Shown here one piece after another: positions 36,722-46,179 of a stretch of DNA of 64,000 bases. The DNA is from Planococcus glaciei (GTDB lineage Bacteria > Bacillota > Bacilli > Bacillales_A > Planococcaceae). A program made the position numbers and the translations under genes. Each line of letters opens with the position of its first letter. Position 1 is the first letter of the stretch. The notes beneath the pieces were generated by a model. That model was not told where the DNA came from. It searched no databases and saw only the letters and a list, made by a program, of their open reading frames with translations. Location: positions 62,001 through 126,000 of the forward strand of contig NZ_FNDC01000012.1 in NCBI RefSeq assembly GCF_900099655.1, written 5' to 3'.

Positions 36722-37720
36722 TTGAAACAATTAACGCCAACAGGTGAATTTCTTTATACATACGCATACCATCAAGATGAGAAAGACCTATGCTTCTTGG
36801 AAATGCGCGCATTTTTTGGAGTAGATTCTGAAGAGAAAGTTGTCAAAAGCACGCGCGATATAGACCCGAGCAGAAGCCCGTTCATCAAGGAGCGCATCGA
36901 AGTGCTCTTTGAAGGCGCAAATGTAGCGGATATTCTGGAGCAGGCTGCCCAGGTGAATATGGACAGTTCCACGTTTAAAGTGATTTTCCCGAAAATCAAC
37001 GGATTGGCTTTTGAAGATAAGATCGATTATATGGAAAAACGCGACCTTGAGCACCAGATCGGCTTTGTCATCACCGGAAAAGCAGACGTCCATAACCCGG
37101 ATGTCATATTCGGACTCATGCCGTTTGGCGGCCGCTGGTATTTCGGCACATACCTGCAAAGTGAGTCAGTCTGGTTCAAGCACCAGCAAAAACCGCGGGA
37201 ATATTCTACCGCGCTGAGCACAAAAGTGGCGCGTGCGATCGCCAACATTGCCGTTCCGGAACCCGCGGGAGTCAAAGCAATCGATCCATGCTGCGGCATT
37301 GGAACTGTGCTGGTCGAAGCTTTATCGATGGGAATCGATATTGTCGGCCGGGACATCAATCCGCTTGTCGTGGATGGTTCACGTGAAAACATTGCGCATT
37401 TCGGTTTGACGGGTAGAGTTGACTTAGGACCGATTGCCGACATCCGCCAGCAATATGACGTCGCCATTATAGATATGCCTTATAACCTTTATACGCACGC
37501 CACACCAGACGAACAACAGGAAATCCTTAGCCATGCCTTGCCCTTCGCCGAAAAACTGCTTGTCGTGACCATTGAGTCCATCGATCACATGATAGAAGAA
37601 GCTGGATTCACGGTAACCGACCGCTGCATCGCGAAAAAAGGATTGTTTCTGCGGGAAATCTTGGTGTGTGAGCGAACTATTAAACCAGCCATCTTGGTTG
37701 AAGAATTAATAGAAGTTTAA
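36722..37720 (+). CDS. TRM11-like SAM-dependent RNA methyltransferase
   Basis: A 332-residue protein with a Rossmann-fold methyltransferase in its C-terminal half: DPCCGIGTVLVEAL (SAM motif I) and DMPYNLY in the catalytic (D/N)PPY position, a variant with Met for Pro. The N-terminal part, beginning with EFLYTYAYHQDE, resembles the THUMP-like domain of TRM11/UPF0020 enzymes that methylate guanosine in tRNA. TTG start at 36722 follows GAAGGACGGG. It is probably an RNA N2-guanosine methyltransferase, target unknown. Confidence 0.83.
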   Translation: MKQLTPTGEFLYTYAYHQDEKDLCFLEMRAFFGVDSEEKVVKSTRDIDPSRSPFIKERIEVLFEGANVADILEQAAQVNMDSSTFKVIFPKINGLAFEDKIDYMEKRDLEHQIGFVITGKADVHNPDVIFGLMPFGGRWYFGTYLQSESVWFKHQQKPREYSTALSTKVARAIANIAVPEPAGVKAIDPCCGIGTVLVEALSMGIDIVGRDINPLVVDGSRENIAHFGLTGRVDLGPIADIRQQYDVAIIDMPYNLYTHATPDEQQEILSHALPFAEKLLVVTIESIDHMIEEAGFTVTDRCIAKKGLFLREILVCERTIKPAILVEELIEV

Positions 37721-37746
37721 AATCTTTCGCCTAATTGAAAAAAATA

Positions 37747-37817
37747 GGCTGCCGATAAAATATCGGCAGCCTCGAACTTCCGAAGTCTTAATAATGACTC
37801 CGGAAGTTTATTTTTTT
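37747..37817 (+). terminator. Tandem terminator hairpins
   Basis: Two stems: AGGCTGCCGAT / ATCGGCAGCCT (37747-37772) and AACTTCCGAAGTC / GACTCCGGAAGTT (37775-37808) followed by a long T run. Confidence 0.85.
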
Positions 37818-37829
37818 ATAAAATTTAAT

Positions 37830-38300
37830 TTAATGATGATGCCCAGATGAGCCTTGTTCTGGCTTGGATCCTTGCTTCAGACTTTCCAATTCGCTGTCCG
37901 AGAGCTTGCCGACGATGAATTGCTGCTGAGGGCTTACAACAGATCCCTTATTCCCTGCATGCACTTCGAAGTAGTAGAGGCCTTCGCTTTCAAATTCAAA
38001 TTGCATTTGATATACGCCGTTCTCGGTATTTTCCGCTTCCTCCATTGGAAAGCGGATTGAACCATCCTGTTTCTGGACTTCGAAATGGACAAAGTCTGCG
38101 CTATCCACCGGCGCTCCATTTTGGCTTAACGAAACTTCAAATACGACTTCTTCATTCACCGAAAGGTCCTCCGGCACGTTCATTTTTACTTGAAGCGGGC
38201 TTTCTTGCTTGTACAGGCTAGCTGCATCGCTGTTAAGGGAACATGCGCCTAGAATAAGCATACATAGAAGCAACAATGCCAGCATTCCTGATTTTCTCAT
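37830..38300 (-). CDS. FixH/YtkA-like lipoprotein
   Basis: A 156-residue lipoprotein with signal peptide and lipobox LGAC at about residue 20. The mature part is an immunoglobulin-like YtkA/FixH domain (PLQVKMNVPEDLSVNEEVVFEVSL, GLYYFEVHAGNKG). The end (SSGHHH) is a metal-binding type tail. It lies 21 bases downstream of the PepSY membrane protein gene, suggesting a joint role in metal or electron transfer at the membrane. Confidence 0.82.
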   Translation of the reverse strand: MRKSGMLALLLLCMLILGACSLNSDAASLYKQESPLQVKMNVPEDLSVNEEVVFEVSLSQNGAPVDSADFVHFEVQKQDGSIRFPMEEAENTENGVYQMQFEFESEGLYYFEVHAGNKGSVVSPQQQFIVGKLSDSELESLKQGSKPEQGSSGHHH

Positions 38301-38321
38301 TGCGTTCTCCTCCTTTTTGCA

Positions 38322-39701
38322 TTAAGCATTCAGCCATTTTTTTACAGAAGGAATGCGTTGGATTAAGAGCCAATCAATCAGCCAGACGGCGAGTATGGAC
38401 AGACCGACCAATGGGAATAAAATCCCCAATCCAATCATAAGGAACAGAAAAGCTTTCGTGTTGAAAAGGGCTGGTGCTGCTGGCGCCCCTATTCCGTTCT
38501 GGGGTTTACGTTTCCACCATAAATATATGCCGCTGATGGCTACAAAAACAACGCTTAAGCAGATGAACAAGCTGATCAATTGATTGGCAAGTCCGAATTG
38601 AGAACCTTTATGGAGCGTGATGCCCCATGCCACAATTTTCCCAATGACGCCATAGTTTTCGTAACGGTAATCTGCCAAGACAGCCCCTGAATACTGGTCA
38701 ATATGGATGGTCGCTTCATCCTGCGCTTTTGGAGGGAAGACGGAAAGCGTATAAACACCTTCTGGTTCTTGTGGGATAAAGATGGAATAACTCGGATAAA
38801 TTCCTTCTTGTTCCGCCACCTCCACTACTTTATCCAGTGAAAGCGGAATTTGGCCTTGTATAGCGGAAAGAGGCACATCCAAAGTTTCGGCAGCCCATGG
38901 CACTTCGGCAATATCCTGTGTCTGGATATTCGAAGTTGGTGCATCCCCAATCCAAACGGATGGCGGATAACCTTCCCCTGTATTCGTCGTGATGGCTTGA
39001 AAATTGGCTCCCCACAAACCGGACCAAGGCAGCCCGGTCAGCACCAAGAACAACAGCCCTCCCGTTACCCAAAAAGCCGGAACCACATGAAGATCCCTCC
39101 TCAGGATTTTCTTGCCTTTTCGCAATCGAGGGATCAAGGTCCCGGCGATGCCGGTTTTCTTTTTGGGGAACCATAAAAAGAAGCCCGTCACCATCAGCAC
39201 AATAGCCCAGCAGGCAGCCAGTTCAACAATTCGATCCCCGAGTGTCCCAGCCATCAATTCCCCGTGGATTTCTTCGATCTTATCCATGATCCGGTCGTCA
39301 TTGTTCAATTCCCCAATGGATTTTCCAGTATAGGGATCCATAAATACAGTAAGAGACTCGCCGTTCGAACTGATGGTCACTTCGCTGGAGCGGGTTTCGC
39401 TTTCACCGGGTCGGTATTTCGTCGCCACCGCATCCGGATACAGCCGTTTCACTTCATCAAGCTGTTCTGTAACGGCGGCTCTTTCATCCTGTGGACTAAC
39501 TTGATAGTAATCTTTGTATAGTACTTCTTCAATTTCAGCCTTGAACAAATAAATGGAACCTGTTATAGCTAACAGCACGAGAAGCGGCGCGAAAATAATG
39601 CCCGCATACAAATGCCATCTCCACACGGTTTTATAGAATCTGCCATTCACTGATTTTTTCGGTGCTTTAGCAGCACTCGTTTTCTCTGTATTCTTTTCCA
39701 T
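38322..39701 (-). CDS. PepSY-associated TM protein
   Basis: A 459-residue membrane protein with four TM segments (about 27-50, 160-178, 207-228, 374-392 and near 420) and extracytoplasmic PepSY domains (VLYKDYYQVSPQDERAA, DEATIHIDQYSGAVLADYRY). His residues in membrane helices (RWHLYAGI, LHVVPAFWVTGGL, LHKGSQFGL) match the reductase-like DUF2271/PepSY_TM family, proposed as siderophore-iron reductases. It begins the two-gene unit with the FixH-like lipoprotein. ATG follows AGAGGAG. Confidence 0.85.
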   Translation of the reverse strand: MEKNTEKTSAAKAPKKSVNGRFYKTVWRWHLYAGIIFAPLLVLLAITGSIYLFKAEIEEVLYKDYYQVSPQDERAAVTEQLDEVKRLYPDAVATKYRPGESETRSSEVTISSNGESLTVFMDPYTGKSIGELNNDDRIMDKIEEIHGELMAGTLGDRIVELAACWAIVLMVTGFFLWFPKKKTGIAGTLIPRLRKGKKILRRDLHVVPAFWVTGGLLFLVLTGLPWSGLWGANFQAITTNTGEGYPPSVWIGDAPTSNIQTQDIAEVPWAAETLDVPLSAIQGQIPLSLDKVVEVAEQEGIYPSYSIFIPQEPEGVYTLSVFPPKAQDEATIHIDQYSGAVLADYRYENYGVIGKIVAWGITLHKGSQFGLANQLISLFICLSVVFVAISGIYLWWKRKPQNGIGAPAAPALFNTKAFLFLMIGLGILFPLVGLSILAVWLIDWLLIQRIPSVKKWLNA

Positions 39702-39946
39702 TTGTTACTCCTCTTTTCCCGAGCCGCCTTGAAATTTTCCGGTTCTTGATAAGGATTCGAACTTCACTTACTTACATTTTCCATAAGAATTGTTGAAGTT
39801 GGTCGGCTGTGCTTCACCAGTACTAACGCAAAGAATTTGGATTTAGATTTCTCTTTTTAAGAAAAGCATCTAAATTTAAGTGCTCATGAAAGTTGTTGAA
39901 AGACGCTAATTCACCCGTTGCTCTTCTGATAGAAAACTCGCTGAAT

Positions 39947-41254
39947 TTAATTCAAACCCGCGAAGCTGGTTTTCAGCTTCGGTACGTAGAATGATAAAAA
40001 TATAGAACGACCAGCGCTAAAAGCGATAAAAGCCAACCAAAGCCCGTGGTTATCTAATAATGGAACTGAAACAAAGTAAACTACCAAGAAGAAAAGAAAG
40101 GCAAAAATCATCGACTTTCGGACAGGTGCAGTTTCTGTAGCTCCTGTAAAAATCCCGTAAAAGATGATGCCGATACTTGTTGATATGGGAAACAATAATA
40201 ACCAATCGCTATAAGTCATTGCAATTGCAATGACTTCCTGATTGTTCGTGAAAAGCTGAATGATTCTTTCATGAAATAGTCCGTACAAGACCGTTAGAAA
40301 GATGGACGTGTAAACGGCCCACTGTGCTGAAATGGAAAGTGTCTTTCTATGCAGCGAGTAATCTTGTGATCCCACCGCTTTTCCGGAAAGAATGCTGGAA
40401 GCATTGGAAAAACCATCGAAAAAGTACGCCATCAAATAATGGATTTGAATCAGCACCGCATTCGCAGCAAGGGTTTCGGTGCCAAAAGACGCACTTTTGT
40501 ATGTAAAGATGTTGAATACAAGCAATAAACAGACTGTCCGGACAAATAAATCCTGATTGACCAACAACATTTTCTTTAATGCCGAAGTATCCAGAATATG
40601 AGCCATTGATAAAGATTTGAACGTAATTGATGTACTTTTAGCTATTACATATATTCCAATTACCAAGGCCAGACTCTCAGCAATTAAGGTTGCCACAGCG
40701 ACTCCCGGGACTCCCCAGGAAAACCCCTGCACGAAAAGGAGATCAAGGAATATGTTGACTAAATTCATCAACACCTGGATCATCACTGCTATTTTGATGC
40801 GGGACATGCCCATAAGCCACCCAAGAATAACGTAATTGACAAACGTCACCGGAACTCCCCATATGCGAATTGCAAAATAACTTGAAGCCAACGCCTCAAC
40901 GTCAGATTCCGGGTTAAGTAATTTTAACGCTGCATACTCAATGGGGTTTTGTAAAAGCAGGAACACAAGCCCGATCAACAAAGCAATAAAAAAAGGCCTT
41001 ATGAAAGAGAGTCTTTCCTGCAATTCATCCCTTGCTCCAAAAGCCTGGGCAGCAAAGCCCGAAGTGCTGATGCGCAAAAATCCGAATAACCAGTACATGG
41101 TATTGAAAATCACTGTACCGATGGCTACTCCCCCAATGTAAGCAGGGTTGTCCAGTTGACCTACGACAGCCGTGTCCACGGCTCCTAATAAAGGTGTGGT
41201 AACTGTCGAAAGCGTCAGCGGCAATGCTAATGCCAAATATGATTTGTGATTCAT
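39947..41254 (-). CDS. MATE-family multidrug efflux protein
   Basis: A 435-residue MATE transporter with about twelve TM segments, DinF-like. N-terminal motif LSTVTTPLLGAVDTAVVGQL and the central half-repeat GFSNASSILSGKAVG are typical. It exports organic cations or other drugs using Na+ or H+. It is divergent from a decayed Lrp/AsnC regulator gene, which likely once controlled it. Start at 41254 follows AATAGGAGC. Confidence 0.92.
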   Translation of the reverse strand: MNHKSYLALALPLTLSTVTTPLLGAVDTAVVGQLDNPAYIGGVAIGTVIFNTMYWLFGFLRISTSGFAAQAFGARDELQERLSFIRPFFIALLIGLVFLLLQNPIEYAALKLLNPESDVEALASSYFAIRIWGVPVTFVNYVILGWLMGMSRIKIAVMIQVLMNLVNIFLDLLFVQGFSWGVPGVAVATLIAESLALVIGIYVIAKSTSITFKSLSMAHILDTSALKKMLLVNQDLFVRTVCLLLVFNIFTYKSASFGTETLAANAVLIQIHYLMAYFFDGFSNASSILSGKAVGSQDYSLHRKTLSISAQWAVYTSIFLTVLYGLFHERIIQLFTNNQEVIAIAMTYSDWLLLFPISTSIGIIFYGIFTGATETAPVRKSMIFAFLFFLVVYFVSVPLLDNHGLWLAFIAFSAGRSIFLSFYVPKLKTSFAGLN

Positions 41255-41377
41255 AGAAATGCTCCTATTCGCTAATCTCTTTACACTCGAAATTTACTGT
41301 AACGAAAGACAACGAACATTTCAATCATAGAGAGAAATTAATTGCTTCGTATAAGGGTGACGGTTGCCAGAAAAAAG

Positions 41378-41695
41378 ATCCTTGAACAGCCGCCTCAGCT
41401 AGTTTAAAGAAAGTAGAAGACAGCGGAATTATCGAGAGCTATTCAAAGTCACTCAAGCAAATATGGATTTTCTTGTGCAAGCCATCATCAGCATTTTCAC
41501 CAGAAACACATAGAAGTAGCCCTATTTGTCTTTTCTTAAATCACAAGAAGCTTTTGTGCTCAAAAATCACAAATCAGTGGAGACAGCTGTTATTTGCTTG
41601 AGTGTAAATTTCCCTCCAACGCAGAATTGGACCAATTGCTAATCAAGCTGAATGAACACGTCAACTATAAACTTTCTATTGTGATCAATAAGTAA
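41378..41695 (+). pseudogene. Decayed Lrp/AsnC-family regulator
   Basis: Reading frames in this stretch together give Lrp/AsnC pieces: SASLKKVEDSGIIESYS (end of the helix-turn-helix), a middle fragment QANMDFLVQAIISIFTRN, FLKSQEAFVLKNHK and a C-terminal GDSCYLLECKFPSNAELDQ...INK ending at TAA 41693-41695. They fall in different frames and the N-terminus has in-frame stops, so frameshifts and loss have broken it. No intact start is seen. Such genes sit divergent to the efflux genes they control, as here with MATE. Confidence 0.8.
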
Positions 41696-41769
41696 GCTTT
41701 CGTTGAAAGTCCTTTGCACAATCGTCATTCTCCACTTAGTGAATCTAACCCCCCCACATTGGCTATAAG

Positions 41770-41818
41770 CAAAAAAACGGAGAGGGGTGCTCTATAGCTA
41801 GCATTCCTCTCCGTTTTC
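41770..41818 (-). terminator. Terminator of the MBL-fold gene
   Basis: Stem AAAACGGAGAGG / CCTCTCCGTTTT with a 20-nt loop; T run on the minus strand. Confidence 0.85.
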
Positions 41819-41849
41819 TATTTAGTTCACTGTCTCTTAAATTCTTCTA

Positions 41850-43037
41850 TCACTTGACTGTTGCACTCTTCCACCATGTGGAAAAAGGAGAAGACAGGCT
41901 TCCATCCAGTGGGACAGTTTCACCCATAGGCGAAGAAGTGAGGGTTACTCCTCTTTCTTCGGCCGCTGCCGCTGCCCGTTCAATCGGCTCTGTCCATCCG
42001 TGCCGCGCTAGCGTAAACGCTCCCCAGTGAGTCAATACCATTTCCTTGCCTTGTACATCGATACTGGCCTGAACGGATTCTTCCGGCTGCATATGGGATT
42101 CGGGCCAGCGCGTATCGTATTGACCGCCCTCTATTAAAGCAATATCAAAGGGTCCGTACGTATCGCCAATTTCCTTGAAATGTGCATCATACCCTCCATC
42201 TCCACTGACATAGAAACGGGTTTGTTCTCCGAGAATGACCCATCCGCCCCAGAGCGTCAAATTTTGGTTTAAAATGCCTCTCCCGGAAAAATGCTTGGCG
42301 GGCGTTAATGCTACAGTCAACTCTTGGAACTCCGCTTCCTCCCACCAGTTCAGTTCTGTAATTTTTTCTTTTGCAATGCCCCAATCGATCAAATGGCTGC
42401 TCACGCCGTATGGCACAAAAAAATGAGCGACTTTGCTTTCCAGTTTGGTTATGGACTGATAATCCAGATGGTCATAATGGTCATGTGTGATAAAGACTGC
42501 ATCAATAGGAGGCAGCTTTTCTACAATCCCCAACAAATCCTCACTGTATCGTTTTGGTCCGATAAAGGAAACCGGGGATGCAATAGGGCCCAGCATTGGA
42601 TCCACCAAAATTTTCTTCTTGTCGATGCTTAAGATAAAAGCAGAATGGCCAAGCCAAGTTAAACTGTCTTCATCCGAGTTGATTGCATTCCAATCAATTT
42701 CAGAAACCGGCAAGCGAACGGACGGACTGGTTTCTTCTCGCGAGGACATTGAAGTAGCAAGTGTCGCAGGAACTTCAATACTGCCGGCTGGTATTTCAGA
42801 CGGCAGATTGACAAATTTTCCATCCTTGTAATTATCAAATACCTCATATGCTTCTTTTTGCTCTTTGCTTGGATTACCACCAAACGTCGGCGATAGATTG
42901 ATAACCAGTAGAACAGCCATCACCAATATACTGACTATGATGAACAGGTACCGCATGATTTTCTTTAAAATCTTTTTTCTAGTGGGGGCATCTTTTCTGT
43001 TCTTTTTCTTTGGTGGATGTTCTTCAAAATCCGACAT
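41850..43037 (-). CDS. Membrane-anchored MBL-fold hydrolase (NAPE-PLD/YtnP-like)
   Basis: A 395-residue protein starting at ATG 43037 (MSDFEEH), with AGCGAGGG before it. After a basic N-terminus a single TM segment (about 32-52) anchors it. The metallo-beta-lactamase domain has WLGHSAFIL, the metal motif HDHYDHLD and VSGDGGYDAHF. The overall pattern fits the N-acyl-phosphatidylethanolamine phospholipase D (YtnP/RomA) group of lipid or lactone hydrolases. The substrate is not known. Confidence 0.87.
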   Translation of the reverse strand: MSDFEEHPPKKKNRKDAPTRKKILKKIMRYLFIIVSILVMAVLLVINLSPTFGGNPSKEQKEAYEVFDNYKDGKFVNLPSEIPAGSIEVPATLATSMSSREETSPSVRLPVSEIDWNAINSDEDSLTWLGHSAFILSIDKKKILVDPMLGPIASPVSFIGPKRYSEDLLGIVEKLPPIDAVFITHDHYDHLDYQSITKLESKVAHFFVPYGVSSHLIDWGIAKEKITELNWWEEAEFQELTVALTPAKHFSGRGILNQNLTLWGGWVILGEQTRFYVSGDGGYDAHFKEIGDTYGPFDIALIEGGQYDTRWPESHMQPEESVQASIDVQGKEMVLTHWGAFTLARHGWTEPIERAAAAAEERGVTLTSSPMGETVPLDGSLSSPFSTWWKSATVK

Positions 43038-43231
43038 TTGATCCCTCGCTTTATGGGTAAAAAATTTCCGCAAAAAACACAGTGCTGCTGTTTCGATAGT
43101 GCTTTTCGATAATATATGGTCCAGCCTTTTTCAAGGAAATATGATTTTAGCTATACTTTAGAGACACTATTCCTTGGAATATCTATTCTGCTTTAAGAAG
43201 CATATGTTTTTCTGCTTTTCCGTCTTTCTTC

Positions 43232-43576
43232 TCAATACACCCTAAGAATATCTAAGGTTTCTGTCATACTGATCAAGTCTATTTTATGGTTCCCTTTTGT
43301 ATAATAGACAGAAGCCCCTTCTCTTTCACCTTTTTTCCATCCATTCTTTTTAAGGGCAACTTCATATCCATAAGGTATGCCATATTCTTCCGATGCTCTC
43401 TTCCACTCATAGTTCTTCCCAACGCTGCTTTCTCCTACGAGCTCAGCATTTTTAGGGACTGGAAAGCCGAATAATTCTATATTTGATTCGTAAAGGGATA
43501 AGGTTATGAAATAATATGCCACTCCGCTTAACAAAACCATAGTCAAAGCAAGTGTCCAGCCGATCTTTTTCTTCAT
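43232..43576 (-). CDS. Hypothetical exported protein, 114 aa
   Basis: N-terminal membrane anchor (about 5-25) with KKK in front, then a small soluble domain including FGFPVPKNAELVGE and SEEYGIPYGYEVALKKNGW. ATG at 43576 follows AGAAAGGAG. I do not assign a family. Confidence 0.65.
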   Translation of the reverse strand: MKKKIGWTLALTMVLLSGVAYYFITLSLYESNIELFGFPVPKNAELVGESSVGKNYEWKRASEEYGIPYGYEVALKKNGWKKGEREGASVYYTKGNHKIDLISMTETLDILRVY

Positions 43577-43982
43577 TTTCTGCTCCTTTCTGAAATACCT
43601 TAAATTTCACCTCGTTTTGCCTGTATCTATCCTGCAGGCTCTTTTGAAGTCGATGCAATGAACTATAATTTTATCAAAAGATTTTTCTTTGCTTTAAAAT
43701 CATCTTTTTTACAACGAATTTATTATTCCTGTTATTTCCTGCTTCGCGTTTCAGAAACTTCGTTCAACATCTTTAATAAATTCCACGCCAGGTATATATT
43801 ACCAGTATTTAGTAAAAAACAAAATACTAAATATTGGATGGTTAAGCAAATTAAAAAGTTCTTTAAAGCTTTTTATCTGCTTCAAAAGCGAATATACGTC
43901 TTACTGGCCTCTTCTATACTATATATCCATGCAACTTTTCATAAGATGGTGATTAATCTACTCAATTCCTACATTAGTGAAC
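43577..43982 (+). other. AT-rich intergenic region
   Basis: No convincing gene. A 127-codon open frame (43658-44041) has no ribosome binding site, an unusual aromatic/basic composition and ends inside the terminator of the next gene. Confidence 0.4.
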
Positions 43983-44035
43983 AAAAAAAGATGACACAGT
44001 ACCAATGGTTAAACCACTGTACTGATGTCATCATT
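43983..44035 (-). terminator. Terminator of the tartrate dehydratase gene
   Basis: Long stem (GATGACACAGTA / TACTGATGTCATC with bulges) and a T run on the minus strand. Confidence 0.8.
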
Positions 44036-44107
44036 TTGTAGCAAAAGCTTGTTTCTTAGATAATCCCGTAGCTAGATTTTATTAAAAAATCATTTCCTTG
44101 CCCTGTA

Positions 44108-45271
44108 TTATTCAGCCACTGAGCGAAGCAATTTAATCAACGGGGCTTTGGTTTCAAATCCTATTCCTGGAACGTCCGGCAAGCCCACATATCCATTTTC
44201 AACTGGAATATCATCGGCAAATCCTCCGAATGGTTCAAAAATTCCCGGATACGACTCATTTCCGCCTAGCCCCAATCCCGCTGCAATATTCAGAGACAAT
44301 TGATGCCCCCCGTGCGGAATGCAACGGCGAGAAGACCAGCCATGTTCTTTCAACATATCCAGTATTCTCATATACTCCACCAGTCCATAACTCAATGCAC
44401 AATCGAACTGCAGATAATCCCGGTCCGGCCGCATTCCCCCGTAGCGAATGAGGTTTCGGGCATCCTGCATGGAAAACAGATTTTCTCCTGTAGCCATTGG
44501 GTGTTTATAATGCTTGGAAAGCTCCGCTTGAAGTTCATAATCCAACGGATCTCCTACTTCCTCATACCAAAACAAGTTATAGGGCTCTAATTTTTCTGCA
44601 TACTGAATCGCTGTCTCCAGATCAAACCGTCCGTTTACGTCCACTGCCAAAGATTGGCCGGATGGCACCACTTCCAGGACGGCCTCGATTCTTCGAAGAT
44701 CTTCTTCTAAACCGTTTCCGATTTTCATCTTCACAACGGAATACCCCAGATCCAGGTAGCCTCTCATTTCATCTTGAAGCATTTTATCGTCTTTTCCTGG
44801 CTGATAGTAGCCGCCTGCCGCATAAACAAATACTTTATCGTCCGGCTTTCCATCTCCATAACGGTCGGCCAGCAGTTGATAAAGCGGCTTCTCTTCTATT
44901 TTGGCAACGGCGTCCCAAATTGCCATATCAAGCGTTCCGACCGCAACCGACCGTTCCCCGTGGCCGCCTGGTTTTTCGCCCGTCATCAAGATGTCCCAAA
45001 TTTTATGAGGATCAAAATTGGATCCCTCATCATTTAAAATATCATTTGTTTCCGCTTCCAACAGACGAGGGACAAAGCGTTCGTGAAGCAGTCCGCTTGG
45101 CGCATACCGGCCATTTGAGTTAAAACCGTATCCCACCACTCGTCTGCCATTCTTAAACACATCCGTGACGATTGCTACGACCGAAACATTCATTTTTGAA
45201 AAATCAATATACGCATTGCTGATACTCGATTTAATAGGTACGGCTTTTTCTTTGATATCAATAATCTTCAT
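44108..45271 (-). CDS. tarD: D-(-)-tartrate dehydratase, enolase superfamily
   Basis: A 387-residue enolase-superfamily enzyme, starting with ATG 45271 (MKIIDIKE) behind GGGAGG. The sequence closely follows the characterised D-tartrate dehydratase of Bradyrhizobium: ISNAYIDFSKM, VVGYGFNSNGRY, EKPGGHGERSVAVGT, FVYAAGGYY, MRPDRDYLQFDCALSYGL and CIPHGGHQ. Catalytic Lys pair KMK at 181-183, metal ligands D211, E237 or E238 and E263, and H320/H323. It dehydrates D-tartrate to oxaloacetate. No tartrate transporter is near. Confidence 0.9.
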   Translation of the reverse strand: MKIIDIKEKAVPIKSSISNAYIDFSKMNVSVVAIVTDVFKNGRRVVGYGFNSNGRYAPSGLLHERFVPRLLEAETNDILNDEGSNFDPHKIWDILMTGEKPGGHGERSVAVGTLDMAIWDAVAKIEEKPLYQLLADRYGDGKPDDKVFVYAAGGYYQPGKDDKMLQDEMRGYLDLGYSVVKMKIGNGLEEDLRRIEAVLEVVPSGQSLAVDVNGRFDLETAIQYAEKLEPYNLFWYEEVGDPLDYELQAELSKHYKHPMATGENLFSMQDARNLIRYGGMRPDRDYLQFDCALSYGLVEYMRILDMLKEHGWSSRRCIPHGGHQLSLNIAAGLGLGGNESYPGIFEPFGGFADDIPVENGYVGLPDVPGIGFETKAPLIKLLRSVAE

Positions 45272-45314
45272 CTTGAAACCTCCCATTTCGAATTTATAAT
45301 CTAGTTCAAGAATA

Positions 45315-45394
45315 ATTAATAAATTTATTAATGTCAATATAAAGCGCTTAATTACTTTAAAATAGTTAAAAAAGCTAAATAATAAATTTTTTAA
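45315..45394 (-). promoter_or_regulatory. Candidate GntR operators upstream of tarD
   Basis: A perfect 18-nt palindrome ATTAATAAATTTATTAAT (45315-45332) and a near-copy TAATAAATTTTTTA (45380-45393), both in the gap between the GntR gene and tarD. Candidate operators of the neighbouring regulator; AT-richness leaves room for chance. Confidence 0.4.
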
Positions 45395-45407
45395 TTTGAA
45401 TGCATAT

Positions 45408-45439
45408 AAAAAAGACGCTTCTTGGTAAGAAACGTCTTC
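45408..45439 (-). terminator. Terminator of the gntR-type gene
   Basis: Stem AAGACGCTTCTT / AAGAAACGTCTT with one mismatch and a T run on the minus strand, ending just after the stop codon. Confidence 0.85.
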
Positions 45440-45441
45440 CA

Positions 45442-46179
45442 TTATTCGTTTTTCTTATTCCTTGGTTTATTTTCGATAATTCTCAAAATTTCCTGCCCGC
45501 CGCGATGCCTGTGGGAATGCATCAAGAGTTGAGCCGCTTTGCTGTCTTGGGCTCGCATGGCAGCCACGATTGCCCGATGTTCCTTAATGGACCGGACAGG
45601 AAGCTCTCGCTCATTAATGGTAAACAATCTTGCCCGGTACAACTGATCCGAATGGCTGTCCATTATATTTTTCAGCCGTTCATTCCGTGAGGACTCAACG
45701 ATCAGATTATGAAATTGATTGTCTATATCTAAATAAGCTTTTAAATTATTTTCATTCAGATACTTTTCCTGATTCGCAATGAGAGAATCCAGAATTTCGA
45801 GCTGCTCTTCGCTGATATGCAATGTCGCTAACTCGGCAGCCACTCCCTCCAGCGCTTCAGCGATTTGACACAGTTGCTCAATATTTTCTTTGACGATTGG
45901 TTCGACGGTAAACCCTTTGCGGGGGATCAATCGAATCCAGCGATCCATCTCCAATCGAATCAATGCTTCGCGAACAGGCGTCCGGCTCATCTCCAGCATT
46001 TCGATAATTTCACGTTCCAAAAAAGCTTCATTAGGCTGAAGCTGTAAGTTTCGGATCGCTTTTTGAATAATTATATAAGCCTGCTGCGGCAAACGGTCTT
46101 CATTTGTTTCTTCCTTGTATCGCAATAAGGTCTTCTTCAGATCAGAATTATCGCTGCTTCTTCTCTCTTTTTCCTTCAT
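45442..46179 (-). CDS. GntR-family regulator (FCD domain)
   Basis: A 245-residue FadR/GntR-type regulator: an N-terminal winged helix (about 30-85; SRTPVREALIRLEMDRWIRL) and a C-terminal FCD ligand domain with metal-binding-type His and Glu residues (DIDNQFHNLI, SHSDQLYRAR, EHRAIVAAMRAQD). ATG at 46179 chosen; a GTG four codons upstream is an alternative. It lies upstream of tarD and likely represses it until tartrate or a related acid is present. Confidence 0.88.
   Translation of the reverse strand: MKEKERRSSDNSDLKKTLLRYKEETNEDRLPQQAYIIIQKAIRNLQLQPNEAFLEREIIEMLEMSRTPVREALIRLEMDRWIRLIPRKGFTVEPIVKENIEQLCQIAEALEGVAAELATLHISEEQLEILDSLIANQEKYLNENNLKAYLDIDNQFHNLIVESSRNERLKNIMDSHSDQLYRARLFTINERELPVRSIKEHRAIVAAMRAQDSKAAQLLMHSHRHRGGQEILRIIENKPRNKKNE

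Noticed and set aside
43658-44041. 127-codon open frame on the plus strand
   Set aside because: No ribosome binding site, odd aromatic/basic composition, AT-rich, and it ends inside the terminator of the tartrate dehydratase gene.
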